DNA of 39,807 nucleotides, taken from the NCBI GenBank assembly GCA_937135955.1, contig CAKZOB010000092.1, positions 1-39,807 on the forward strand, read 5' to 3'. The DNA is from an uncultured Anaerolineales bacterium. Lineage in GTDB: Bacteria; Chloroflexota; Anaerolineae; Aggregatilineales; Aggregatilineaceae. The translations under genes and the position numbers were made by a program. The notes below the pieces were generated by a model that saw only the letters and a list, made by a program, of their open reading frames with translations, did no database searches and had not been told where the DNA came from. Of the stretch, positions 1 to 7,868 are shown piece by piece (within the stretch, counting starts at the first letter, position 1; each line of letters opens with the position of its first letter).

Positions 1-291
1 TACCGTCAGTGGCTGCGGATGCTGGCCTCCGTGGACCAGGGCCTGGGCGAGCTGCGCGCCCGGCTGGCCGAGCTGGGCCAGCTCTGGAACACCTACTTCG
101 CCTTCTCCTCGGACAACGGCTGGCACCACGCCTACCACAACCTCGTGCCGTGGAAGGGAACGGCCTACGAGGAGGACATCCGCATCCCGCTCGTCGTACG
201 CGGTCCCGGCGTGCCCGAGGGCGAGACCCTGCATCACATGGTGCTCAACAACGACCTCGCGCCGACCTTCGCCGACCTGAGCGCGCTCGTT
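1..291 (+). pseudogene. Sulfatase fragment fused in frame to the permease
   Basis: The first ~95 codons carry a sulfatase signature: the stretch FSSDNGWHHAYH, then KGTAYEEDIRIPLVVRGPGV, then LNNDLAPTFADL. This matches the region of formylglycine sulfatases around the conserved S-D-N-G metal/substrate motif, where type-I sulfatases read roughly TSDNG...GE/H...K...YEEDIRVPL...RGPGVP...DLAPT. The preceding residues (LRMLASVDQGLG...LAELGQLWNTY) also fit the helix before that motif. After ADLS (about base 282) the similarity ends abruptly and permease-type sequence begins. It may be a rearrangement in the genome or a misassembly near the contig end; the sequence alone cannot decide. Confidence 0.7.
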
Positions 292-1758
292 GCGCCGCTG
301 CGCGATGTGACTCTGCCTCCGCCGCCCGGCCTGGAGTTGCCCGAAGAGGCGGTGCGGCTGTCGGCTCAGGTCTATTCGCTGCCACAGTGGATCGAAGAAG
401 ACCCGCCGGTATCCGTGCAACTGATCGCCTACCTGCAAGACGCGCTGGGCATCCCCTACCGCGTACGCCTTTTGCCGCCGGGGAGCGTGCCGGTCTCTGC
501 CGCGCCCGGCGCAGAGACTGCGCAGCAGATGCCGCCCACGCCGGTTGAAGAATGGCTGACCTTCGCGGGCGAATTGCCGGAGGGTGGGCACAAGCCCTAT
601 CGGCTGATGCGCCTGGCCCTGGCGAGCGAACAGGGCAACATTGACGCCTTCCAGCACACGATCTACCTGGATCGCCTGGCCACCCTGGATGCCTTCGGCA
701 CGGCGCGCACCCTGGAAAGTTTCGAAGACGAGACCAACGTCTGGACGCAGGCGACTGTCGCCAATCCCTATGCCGCCTCGTGGACGCAGATCACGGGCGG
801 CAGCCTGGTGCAGGGCGTGACCATGCAGCGCGTGCGCGGCGAGGTCACGGAAGTGGACGGGCCAACCGCGCTGCGCCTGGACTACAGCATGGGTAAATTG
901 GGCGGACGCCGACGCGAACCGAGCATCACCGTCAACGAGCCGCGCCTCGACCGGCTGCCGGTGCTGATCAACGCCACCTTCGCCCGGCAGTTCGGCGCGC
1001 GCACCGCCGCTGACGAGCCGCTCGCCCCTGGCGACGAGCGTAACCTGATCCTCAACCTGGGCAGTGGGTCGGTGGAACTGGGCTATCGCGTAGTGGGCGT
1101 TTTCGAGGACTTCCCTTCGGTGGACGCCAAAGTGCCGGTGATGGTCACACACCGCGACCTGCTGCAGCCGGTGATCAATCAGGCGGCCTCTACGGCGTAT
1201 TTCTTCGCCGATAACGAAGCCTGGCTGGAGCTGCCCCGCCAGGCCCCGTCCGACGCGCTGCGGGCGGCCATCGCCGCGCTGGGGGGCGGAGTCACGGGGA
1301 CGCTGTGGGCCTGGGATCGCTATGGCGAGTTGCAGCGCGAGCCGCTACCCAGCGCGGTAGCGGGGATGCTCTTCGCCGGTTTCTGGATCAGCCTGGCGCT
1401 GACGCTGCTGGACTTTGCGTTCTATCTGGTGGTCACGGCCCGGCAACGGCTGTTCACTTTCGCCGTGCTGCGTTCTCTGGGGTGGGACGCGAGCCATATC
1501 TGGCGGCTGCTATTCATCGAACAGATGGCGTTGGTGTTGCCGGCCCTGTTCATCGGCAGCGCGATCGGCGCGGGGCTAGCCTATTTGCTACTGCCATTTC
1601 TGGCGCTGGTGGGCAGCGAGACCCTGCGTCTGCCGCTGGCTGACCTGGGCGTGCTGTTGCTGGCGCTGCTGGTCTCCTTCGCCGCGCTGATGGGCGTGGC
1701 CGCGGTTTTCCTGCGGCGTATGAGCGTCAACCAGGTGTTGCGGCTGGGGGAGGAATGA
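1..1758 (+). CDS. ABC transporter permease (MacB/FtsX type), chimeric and 5'-partial
   Basis: The frame is open from base 1, so the start lies outside the window. The C-terminal two thirds is an FtsX/MacB-like permease: an extracytoplasmic core (roughly bases 350-1330) followed by three hydrophobic segments near bases 1355-1435, 1510-1605 and 1640-1715, and a short cytoplasmic tail. Such permeases work with a LolD/MacB-type ATPase to move lipids, peptides or lipoproteins across the membrane. Two such ATPases follow directly, so operon membership is well supported. The N-terminal half expected of a full permease (first membrane segment and start of the core) is missing. In its place, bases 1 to about 290 encode part of a sulfatase, in frame. 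The permease call for the C-terminal part is firm; the fused protein as one functional unit is doubtful. Confidence 0.75.
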   Translation, partial: YRQWLRMLASVDQGLGELRARLAELGQLWNTYFAFSSDNGWHHAYHNLVPWKGTAYEEDIRIPLVVRGPGVPEGETLHHMVLNNDLAPTFADLSALVAPLRDVTLPPPPGLELPEEAVRLSAQVYSLPQWIEEDPPVSVQLIAYLQDALGIPYRVRLLPPGSVPVSAAPGAETAQQMPPTPVEEWLTFAGELPEGGHKPYRLMRLALASEQGNIDAFQHTIYLDRLATLDAFGTARTLESFEDETNVWTQATVANPYAASWTQITGGSLVQGVTMQRVRGEVTEVDGPTALRLDYSMGKLGGRRREPSITVNEPRLDRLPVLINATFARQFGARTAADEPLAPGDERNLILNLGSGSVELGYRVVGVFEDFPSVDAKVPVMVTHRDLLQPVINQAASTAYFFADNEAWLELPRQAPSDALRAAIAALGGGVTGTLWAWDRYGELQREPLPSAVAGMLFAGFWISLALTLLDFAFYLVVTARQRLFTFAVLRSLGWDASHIWRLLFIEQMALVLPALFIGSAIGAGLAYLLLPFLALVGSETLRLPLADLGVLLLALLVSFAALMGVAAVFLRRMSVNQVLRLGEE

Positions 1759-1839
1759 AGGGGATTGCGGATTGTGGATGGCGAAATGCTAAAGGCCGCC
1801 CCCGCACAGCCTGATGGGGAACAGACAGGGTAGAGTGAC

Positions 1840-2778
1840 ATGAACCAACTACAACCAACCTCGCAAACTGCCGCCGAGAGCGCCAATGTCGCCCGACCGG
1901 TGTTCATCGAATGCGACAACCTGGTCAAAATCTACAAGGTGGCCGATCTGGAAGTGGTGGCGCTGCAGGGGCTGGACCTGGTGGTGCGCGAAGGCGAGAT
2001 GATGGCGCTGGTGGGGCCGTCGGGGTCGGGCAAGTCCACGCTGATGAACATCCTGGGCGGGTTGGACTTCCCCACTGCCGGGCGCGTGCGCGTGGGCGAC
2101 TACAACCTGCTCGAACTGACTCGCCGCGATCAGGTGCGCTATCGGCGCTTCATGGTCGGCTTTGTGTGGCAGCAGACGGCGCGCAACCTGTTGCCCTACC
2201 TGACCGCGATGGAAAATGTCGAGCTGCCCATGGCCCTGGCGGGCTTCCCCGCTCGCGAACGGCGCGCCCGCGCCGCCGATCTGCTGGAGCGGGTGGGGCT
2301 GGCCGACCGCATGAAGCACCGCCCGGATCGCCTGTCCGGTGGCGAACAGCAGCGCGTGGCGATTGCGGTGGCGATGGCCAACCGCCCCCGCCTGTTGCTG
2401 GCCGACGAGCCGACGGGCGAAGTGGACAATCAGTCCGCCGAGCAGATATTCCACGCCCTGCGCGCGCTGAACGCCGACTTCAACGTGACGATCATCATTG
2501 TCACGCACGACATGACCGTCTCGACCAGAGTCGATCGCGTGGTGGGGATGCGCGACGGGCGTACCAGCACCGAGATTCTGCGGCGGCGCGAAGGCGACAT
2601 CGCCATTCACGAGGAAGAGTACGCCATCCTCGACCGCGCCGGTCGCCTGCAACTGCCCGAAGCGTATATCGAAGCCCTCGACCTGGAAGACCGCGTGCGC
2701 CTGCATCTGTATGAGGATCACATTGGCGTGTGGCCGGAACACGCGCACCGCAACGGGGATCACAGGGAACAGGAGTGA
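1840..2778 (+). CDS. ABC transporter ATPase (LolD/MacB-like), first of two
   Basis: 312-residue nucleotide-binding subunit that would energise the preceding FtsX-type permease at the cytoplasmic face. Walker A GPSGSGKST lies at residues 59-67, followed by a Q-loop region, the signature LSGGEQQR near residue 165, Walker B LLLADEPTGE and an H-loop THD. The E in DEPTGE is the catalytic base position. These features place it in the LolD/MacB/FtsE (3.A.1.125/122) type. It has a C-terminal tail of about 60 residues after the H-loop region, longer than classical LolD (~230 residues), ending in a charged His-rich segment. The ATG follows a weak purine-rich stretch. It lies 81 bases after the permease and 7 bases before the second ATPase, so one transcript is likely. 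Confidence 0.93.
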   Translation: MNQLQPTSQTAAESANVARPVFIECDNLVKIYKVADLEVVALQGLDLVVREGEMMALVGPSGSGKSTLMNILGGLDFPTAGRVRVGDYNLLELTRRDQVRYRRFMVGFVWQQTARNLLPYLTAMENVELPMALAGFPARERRARAADLLERVGLADRMKHRPDRLSGGEQQRVAIAVAMANRPRLLLADEPTGEVDNQSAEQIFHALRALNADFNVTIIIVTHDMTVSTRVDRVVGMRDGRTSTEILRRREGDIAIHEEEYAILDRAGRLQLPEAYIEALDLEDRVRLHLYEDHIGVWPEHAHRNGDHREQE

Positions 2779-2785
2779 GCGAGGG

Positions 2786-3529
2786 ATGATCAGCGAGACA
2801 CACAGCTACTCTAGCAGCCTGGAACCGGTGGTGCGCCTGGAGGGCGTGCACCGTGTCTATCACCTGGCCGGCGAGGACATTCACGCCATCAACGATGTGA
2901 CGCTCGACATCTGGCCGCAGCGCATGACGGCCATCGTGGGGCGCTCTGGCTCTGGCAAGACGACATTGCTCAACCTGATCGCCGGTCTGGACAGGCCCAC
3001 GCAGGGCACAGTATGGGTGCTGGGCCGCAACCTGGCGCAGCTTGACGAGCGCGAGCTGTTGGCGTTGCGCCTGCACAAGCTCGGCTTCGTTTTCCAGAGC
3101 TTCGGGCTGATGCCACTGCTGAGCGCGCGCGAAAACGTCGGCGTGCCGCTGCGGATGCGCGGTCTGCCGCCCGACGAGCGCGAAGCCCGCGTGGACGAAG
3201 CGTTGGCCTGGGTGGGGCTGAGCGACCGCGCGCATCATCGCCCCTATGAACTTTCGGGCGGCGAACAGCAGCGCGTGGCGATCGCGCGGGCGCTGGCGGA
3301 AGACCCCGAACTGGTGCTGGCCGACGAGCCGACCGGCCAACTCGACACGCGCACCGGACGGCGTATCCTGGAATTGTTGCGCCGGATGGTGGAAGAGCGC
3401 GGCGTCACGCTGGTGATCGTCACGCACGACCCGCAGGTGATGGCCGAAGCCGATATCGTGCACGAACTGCGCGACGGGCGGCTGGTGGGCACGCGCGTCA
3501 AAGAAGGGGTCGGCGTGCTGGGGCGGTGA
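2786..3529 (+). CDS. ABC transporter ATPase (LolD/MacB-like), second of two
   Basis: 247-residue ATPase with Walker A GRSGSGKTT at residues 52-60, signature LSGGEQQR, Walker B LVLADEPTGQ and H-loop THD. Q replaces E next to the DEPTG in Walker B, a variation seen in the LolD/MacB family. The start is set at 2786 because AGGAG at 2771-2775, overlapping the stop of the preceding ATPase, sits 10 bases upstream. A longer frame exists but would overlap that gene by ~70 bases. Two different ATPases behind one permease suggest either a heterodimeric exporter or that a second permease gene was lost at the chimeric 5' end. Its stop overlaps the GTG of a longer reading of the next gene. Confidence 0.93.
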   Translation: MISETHSYSSSLEPVVRLEGVHRVYHLAGEDIHAINDVTLDIWPQRMTAIVGRSGSGKTTLLNLIAGLDRPTQGTVWVLGRNLAQLDERELLALRLHKLGFVFQSFGLMPLLSARENVGVPLRMRGLPPDEREARVDEALAWVGLSDRAHHRPYELSGGEQQRVAIARALAEDPELVLADEPTGQLDTRTGRRILELLRRMVEERGVTLVIVTHDPQVMAEADIVHELRDGRLVGTRVKEGVGVLGR

Positions 3530-3564
3530 CGTCTTCGCCGCGCAGTTGGGGCAGGGAGGCAACC

Positions 3565-4821
3565 GTGAATGCCAGACGAGCGCTGCACTGGCTGGCTGTG
3601 GCGGGCAGCGTGGCCTTGTTCGGCGGAGCGGCCCTGCATATGCGACCCGCCGATACGCCTTCTGCGCCCGCCGCCCGTCTGATTCTCCCGACGCCCAGCG
3701 CTTCTACGCCGGAAGTTTCCTCCGCTCCTCTACCTGCCCTGGCGCTGATTCAGGGTCTCAAAGCGCGGCGGCTGGTCTTGTTGCCACTGAACGGCGCAGG
3801 CACGCCCCTGGAAATTGATCGCGGGGTACAGGTCTGGCCGCTGCTGCCCAGCCCGGACGGGACGCGCCTGCTCTATGGTAGCGCGGGCGCGGTGATGGTG
3901 TTCAACGCGAACGCGCAACGGGCGAACATTGTCGGCGAACTGCCCGCGGGCGGTCGTCTGCTGGGGGCGCAGTGGTCACCGGCGGGTGACGCGGTGGCCT
4001 ACGTGGTGCAGACGGAGCGTCACGCGGTCGCCAGCTACGCCCCTGCGGATGGCTCGGCCTTGCCGGTCGAGCTGCTGCGTGTGCCCGTCGGTCTCGATGT
4101 GGATGTGGGTTGGCTGCCAGATGGCCGTCCGGTGGTGCTTTATCTGGGGCTGGGGGCAGCCGGTGGCCTGGAGCCGCATTACCGTGTATACGATCCCGTC
4201 GCGCGGGAGTTCACCGCTCTGCCGCCGGACGAAGCGGAACAGGTACAACAGCCCTGGGCACCCTGGCGCTCGCCCGACGGGACGCAACAGGTCTACGCGG
4301 CGAGCACCTGGCAGAATGCGCGCTTCCGCGGGGCGTGTCGCACTGGCCCGCTGGGATTGGCCGACGATAGCTGGCTGCCCGCGTATTCCCTCTCACAGGG
4401 AGGGGGGCGTCCGCTGGCCTTTGTCGTCGAGGGGCTGTTCATGGATCGCCCTACCTGGCTGCAGGACGGACGCATCCTCTTTCGGGCCATCGCCGATTCA
4501 GCCTGCGCCAGGGGGCAGTCGGGGCTGTATATCGGCAGGCTGGGCGAGACTCCCAGTCGCCTGGTGGCCGTGGAACCCGATCCAGCCCCTGATGACACAG
4601 ACAGAGCGCCTCTGGGCGTTGCCTATGCCGTTGATCCCGCGCAGACTCGCGTAGTCTGGTCGGAAAATGACAGCGTCGCCCGGCGCAGCAGGGTGTATGT
4701 CATGTCGCTGGCGGGCGGAGAGGCGCGGGCGATCTACTACACTTCCCCTCTGCTCGACGACGCTCAACCTTTCGCTTACCGCGACCAGAAGATCATCCTG
4801 TACCTGGTGTGGTTGGGCTGA
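3565..4821 (+). CDS. Membrane-anchored or exported beta-propeller (TolB/WD40-like) protein
   Basis: 418 residues from a GTG at 3565, chosen because GGGAGG at 3554-3559 is well spaced. A GTG at 3526 overlapping the previous stop is the alternative. The N-terminus has a basic start followed by a hydrophobic segment (LHWLAVAGSVALFGGAALHM), a signal peptide or anchor. A Pro/Ala/Ser-rich linker follows, then repeated propeller blades recognisable as PSPDGTRLLYGS, WSPAGDAVAYVV, WLPDGRPVVLY, RSPDGTQQVYAA and LQDGRILFRA. These are PD40/TolB-like repeats. Position at the end of the ABC cluster suggests a role linked to the exporter, perhaps binding a ligand outside the membrane, but no substrate can be read from the sequence. 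Confidence 0.8.
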   Translation: MNARRALHWLAVAGSVALFGGAALHMRPADTPSAPAARLILPTPSASTPEVSSAPLPALALIQGLKARRLVLLPLNGAGTPLEIDRGVQVWPLLPSPDGTRLLYGSAGAVMVFNANAQRANIVGELPAGGRLLGAQWSPAGDAVAYVVQTERHAVASYAPADGSALPVELLRVPVGLDVDVGWLPDGRPVVLYLGLGAAGGLEPHYRVYDPVAREFTALPPDEAEQVQQPWAPWRSPDGTQQVYAASTWQNARFRGACRTGPLGLADDSWLPAYSLSQGGGRPLAFVVEGLFMDRPTWLQDGRILFRAIADSACARGQSGLYIGRLGETPSRLVAVEPDPAPDDTDRAPLGVAYAVDPAQTRVVWSENDSVARRSRVYVMSLAGGEARAIYYTSPLLDDAQPFAYRDQKIILYLVWLG

Positions 4822-4847
4822 GGCGTCTGCTTGCCTGAGAAGAAATT

Positions 4848-4912
4848 CACCGCAGAAACCCAGAGGACGCAGAGAAAGACGCTGATGCTCTGCGCTCTCC
4901 TGCTCAGCTTTT
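4848..4912 (+). repeat. Copy of the CCGCAGAG...GACGCAGAG dispersed repeat (family B)
   Basis: Begins CACCGCAGAAACCCAGAGG and continues GACGCAGAG, then a degenerate complementary half GCTCTGCGCTCTCCT. The same words recur at 28823-28950, 31387-31428 and 32123-32137. It lies just after the stop of the beta-propeller gene. Confidence 0.55.
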
Positions 4913-5009
4913 TGCCCTGAGCACAGACGTAGCCGCGCAACGCGGGAAAGTCCCGGCGTTCCTGCCTTCGAGTACAATAAGTTGTAGACATCGTGTGCAG
5001 GGGAACTGG

Positions 5010-5056
5010 TATAACCTGCTGACAGATTGTGCACAGGCTGTGGAAGACTGTGCACA
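5010..5056 (+). promoter_or_regulatory. Possible promoter/operator: -10-like box and two TGTGCACA palindromes
   Basis: TATAAC at 5010-5015 is a candidate -10 box without a convincing -35. Downstream, the 8-base palindrome TGTGCACA occurs twice, at 5028-5035 and 5049-5056, 21 bases apart (two helical turns on one face). A partial TGTGCAG lies at 4994-5000. The arrangement suggests a dimeric regulator controlling the gene at 5078. No regulator can be named. Confidence 0.35.
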
Positions 5057-5077
5057 AATCAGGAGGGAGAGCGCATC

Positions 5078-5713
5078 ATGATCGCGTTAGGGCGGTTGCT
5101 GGGGATATTGCTCTTTGGCGCTGGTGTGTCTGGCACCTCGCCAGAACGTCCCAAACGACGGGCTACGCTAACAGGCTATACGACTCTGCACGACAACGCG
5201 CTCCGCCTGACGGATGTCCGGCCCTGGCTGGAAGAGATGGGTGTGCCTGGCGCAGCGCCGCTACGCGGAGGTGGGGGCGGCGCGTTGCTTACTGCCGGGC
5301 GGCTGACGCTGGAAGGAAGCGGTTGTGGCAGCGGAGGCGTGCACGAAGCAGAGGGCAAAGCGGCCTCCTATGGGGTCGGTCAAGGCGCGCTCGACCTGGG
5401 GATGGTGCTGGTACAAAAGCGCTTCCTGCGCGTCTATACGCTGGCGGGGGTGGGCGGCATGGGCGGCGGAGTCTCGCTGCGCCCCGAAGGTGGCGAAGGC
5501 GCGCCAACTAACACGGGTTGGGGATCGCTCCTGTTGCGCGGGGGGATCGGGATCGATCTCGTGGTGCGCATATGGCGCGTGGGGGTGATGGTCGGGCTGC
5601 GCGCGGGCTATCAGTCCGCCGCTTTTCATGTGCAGCAGGGGGAAGGGCCAGAACTCCCCGCGCCGACGGGCTGGTTCTTCCGCGTGGTGGCCGGACCGTT
5701 GGTAAGCTGGTAG
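5078..5713 (+). CDS. Hypothetical exported Gly-rich beta-strand protein
   Basis: 211 residues; the ATG at 5078 follows an excellent AGGAGG at 5061-5066. A short hydrophobic N-terminus (IALGRLLGILLFGAGVSG) could be a signal peptide. The rest alternates hydrophobic and glycine residues (LDLGMVLVQKRFLRVYTLAGVGGMGGG, in part) and ends in short amphipathic strands (VRIWRVGVMVGLRAGY). This resembles a beta-sandwich or outer-membrane-barrel-like fold, but no family is recognised. It is monocistronic: converging on trxA, with the 3' end 70 bases from that gene's stop. Two TGTGCACA palindromes precede it. Confidence 0.6.
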   Translation: MIALGRLLGILLFGAGVSGTSPERPKRRATLTGYTTLHDNALRLTDVRPWLEEMGVPGAAPLRGGGGGALLTAGRLTLEGSGCGSGGVHEAEGKAASYGVGQGALDLGMVLVQKRFLRVYTLAGVGGMGGGVSLRPEGGEGAPTNTGWGSLLLRGGIGIDLVVRIWRVGVMVGLRAGYQSAAFHVQQGEGPELPAPTGWFFRVVAGPLVSW

Positions 5714-5720
5714 GGACGGG

Positions 5721-5756
5721 AAACAAAAACACGGTCCGTTTGGAAGACGGGCCGTG
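5721..5756 (-). terminator. Intrinsic terminator of trxA
   Basis: On the minus strand, arms CACGGCCCG (5748-5756) and CGGACCGTG (5730-5738) form a 9-bp stem with one mismatch or wobble, followed by a T-rich tract (complement of AAACAAAAA at 5721-5729). It lies 28 bases after the trxA stop. Confidence 0.8.
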
Positions 5757-5783
5757 CTTGAGCGCCGAGTACCTCCGCGATGC

Positions 5784-6113
5784 TCAGTCCAGGTGTCGGG
5801 CGATCTTCGGCTCCAGGGCGGGCAGGGGCATGAACCCGACGATCCGTTCCGCCACTTCGCCATTCTTGAAGAGCATCAGGGTCGGGATACCCATGATGCC
5901 ATATTGCATCAACAGGTTCTGGTTCTGGTCGGCGTCTACTTTACCGACGCGCAGCTTGCCTTCGTACTTCTCGGCGAGCTGATCCACCAGCGGCGCGATC
6001 ATCCGACACGGGGCGCACCATTCGGCCCAAAAGTCGAGCAGAACCGGCAGTTCAGATCTCAGCACTTCCTGCTCAAAGGTGGCCTCGGTCACTTCAAAGG
6101 TTTTCGAACCCAT
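5784..6113 (-). CDS. trxA: Thioredoxin
   Basis: 109 residues, the usual thioredoxin length. The active site WCAPC is at residues 32-36 (CGPC is the commonest form; CAPC is frequent in this phylum). Other hallmarks are FWAEW before the active site, D60-type KVDADQN, and the cis-Pro loop GIPTLMLF. It reduces disulfides of cytoplasmic proteins such as ribonucleotide reductase, with thioredoxin reductase encoded elsewhere. The ATG at 6113 has GGAAGGAG (complement of 6124-6131) ten bases upstream. It is monocistronic, with a terminator after it and a candidate promoter about 90 bases ahead. Confidence 0.97.
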   Translation of the reverse strand: MGSKTFEVTEATFEQEVLRSELPVLLDFWAEWCAPCRMIAPLVDQLAEKYEGKLRVGKVDADQNQNLLMQYGIMGIPTLMLFKNGEVAERIVGFMPLPALEPKIARHLD

Positions 6114-6199
6114 TTCTGGCTGGCTCCTTCCCCTCCAGTGGGACAACGCTGAACGCCTGCCCCCTGCGCGCAATGCCCATACAATTAGTTTGCCCCCAA

Positions 6200-6228
6200 A
6201 ATATAGCATGAATGGGGTTGATTGCCTA
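6200..6228 (-). promoter_or_regulatory. Candidate trxA promoter
   Basis: On the minus strand TAGGCA (6223-6228) and TATATT (6200-6205) are separated by 17 bases. The -10 box is preceded by TG-N, an extended -10. It is 87 bases upstream of the trxA start. Confidence 0.5.
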
Positions 6229-6237
6229 TCGTTGGGT

Positions 6238-6472
6238 CTGCTGGCTGGTTTTGATGCGATGACCCTGGAGGGCGCGCGCAAACTGTGAGGGCCGTTTGCT
6301 GCAGTCTGTTGCCCCTCACCCCTGCATCCCTCTCCCTCGTGACTGCGTCGCGGGGCGAGGGGACTTGTTGTCTCTCGCGCGAGGCTCCCCTTCGCCCGCA
6401 GCGCGGGAAAAGGGGCTGGGGGATGAGGGCCATCGGGCACAGCAAAGCCGCTGACAACCTTTGCACGCACCC
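6238..6472 (+). repeat. MITE-like repeat, family A, copy 1 (subtype 1)
   Basis: The core (about 6308-6428) reads CCCCTCACCC ... GCGAGGGGACTTGTTGTCTC ... CCCCTTCGCCCGCAGCGCGG ... GGGGCTGGGGGATGAGGG, an interrupted inverted repeat. Flanks shared with other copies are CTGCTGGCTGGTTTTGATG at the left, TGCAGTCTG before the core, and GCTGACAACCTTTGC followed by ACGCACCC at the right. The copies at 10052-10231 and 39664-39750 share these flanks. It fills most of the gap between trxA and the next gene. Confidence 0.75.
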
Positions 6473-6550
6473 TTGTCCCGTCAGGGTAGCGCCCTGCGGT
6501 CGGTGCTGTATAATCGCTGCTGAGCGACGCACACAAGGCGGGGGGAGAGT

Positions 6551-7831
6551 ATGAACGTTCGAGCGGTGCGTTGGCCGGAAGAGCAGGAAGCCATCCTGGA
6601 TCATATCCGCCTGACCTACGGCGCGGAGGAGTACGAGCAAGTTGCGACCTGGTACGGTACGCAGCCGGGGTTCGACCCGGCCAACTGCCTGGTCATTGAT
6701 GGGGATCAGGAAGGGGAAATCGCTGCGCACGCGACCCTGCTGCCGCGGCAGATACAGATTGGCGAGAGCATCTTGCCGACCGCCGAGATCAGCCTGCTGA
6801 GCGTGCTGGAGCCATACCAGGGGCGCGGCTACGAGGGGTTGTTGCTGGAGGCCCTGCATCGGCGCATGTCCGAGCGGGAATATGTGCTCGGCCTCAGCTT
6901 CGGCGACCCCTGGCTGTTCGATAGCTGGGGGTACGATTATGCTGTGGGAATGTACCTGACCAATTTCGAGTCCGAGATCAGCACCGAGGGGGCGTTGCGG
7001 GCGGGGCAGTGGAGTCAGGAGCACAGTTACGAGCGACGTATGGCCGAACGGCTGGGGGCGCGCAGCCGCGAAGTGACGGTGCGCCGCTTTTACAGTGATG
7101 ACCTGCCGGTCGTGCAGGCGCTCTATGCGCAGGAGAGCGCGCGCGGACATTACGTTTTCGCCCGCGACCAGGACACCTGGGTCTGGCAGATCGAGCATCT
7201 GCTGCGCAGCGGGCGCGGCGAGGCCGATGACTTCCTGGTGGCCGAAGTGGACGGGCGGCTGGCGGCCTATGCGCGGCTGGTCTCGCAGGGGCCGGTCAAT
7301 ACTTTCCGCGATACGCAGGCGGCCCGCTTCAGCGTGATCGAAGCGGCGGGCGATCATCCGGACGCGGTCGAAGCGCTGCTGGCGCAGATCGGGCGGATGG
7401 CGCAGAGCTTCAATGTGGATCGCATCGGGTTGTTCGTGCACCCGCAAAGCGCCTTCATGCAGCACGCGCTGGTACGTGGGGCGCGGCTGCGCTTCTTCAC
7501 CGGGGCGGGGTTGTTGCGCCTGCACAACCTGGCGCTGGCGCTGTACCTGCTGGAGCCGACGCTGGAGGCGCGCCGCCTGAACAGCCGTTTTGCCTCGCGC
7601 CCCTACCGGCTGATCATCACCACCGAGCAGGAGCAGGCCGAAGCCTTCCTGGGCATGGGCGAGCCGGAGATCGTCGAGCTGGAAGCGCCCTCGACCTCGG
7701 TCGTGCGGTTGATGACAGGCTGGTACACCATAGACAACCTGAGCATGGGGTATGCGGAACGGTATGCCGATCTGTTGCGCGTGCTGTTCCCCCGGCGCGA
7801 CCCGAAGATCGGCCTGGCCGATTTGCTCTAG
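6551..7831 (+). CDS. GNAT acetyltransferase, Eis-like, two GNAT domains
   Basis: 426 residues. The first GNAT-like domain spans about residues 1-140, with the acetyl-CoA-binding strand-loop seen in LSVLEPYQGRGYEGLLLEAL. A second GNAT-like region begins near residue 175 (VTVRRFYSDDLPVVQALY), and a further C-terminal part may resemble the SCP2-like domain of Eis proteins. Eis-type enzymes N-acetylate amino groups of aminoglycosides, polyamines or peptides; the substrate here is unknown. The ATG follows GGGGGAGAG. The next gene, also a GNAT protein, starts 37 bases after the stop, so the two are probably cotranscribed. A TATAAT at 6509-6514 is a possible -10 box without a clear -35. Confidence 0.8.
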   Translation: MNVRAVRWPEEQEAILDHIRLTYGAEEYEQVATWYGTQPGFDPANCLVIDGDQEGEIAAHATLLPRQIQIGESILPTAEISLLSVLEPYQGRGYEGLLLEALHRRMSEREYVLGLSFGDPWLFDSWGYDYAVGMYLTNFESEISTEGALRAGQWSQEHSYERRMAERLGARSREVTVRRFYSDDLPVVQALYAQESARGHYVFARDQDTWVWQIEHLLRSGRGEADDFLVAEVDGRLAAYARLVSQGPVNTFRDTQAARFSVIEAAGDHPDAVEALLAQIGRMAQSFNVDRIGLFVHPQSAFMQHALVRGARLRFFTGAGLLRLHNLALALYLLEPTLEARRLNSRFASRPYRLIITTEQEQAEAFLGMGEPEIVELEAPSTSVVRLMTGWYTIDNLSMGYAERYADLLRVLFPRRDPKIGLADLL

Positions 7832-7868
7832 CGCTGCGCCGTTTGCAGATCACAGGAGAACACATGCC

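Noticed and set aside
5027-5057. TTGTGCACA and its complement as DnaA boxes of an origin
   Set aside because: Only two sites, no dnaA, dnaN or rpmH nearby and no AT-rich unwinding region; the palindromic TGTGCACA reading is simpler.
6185-7525. A 446-codon minus-strand frame opposite the first acetyltransferase gene
   Set aside because: It is the antisense shadow of a well-supported GNAT gene, continues through a repeat and resembles no family.
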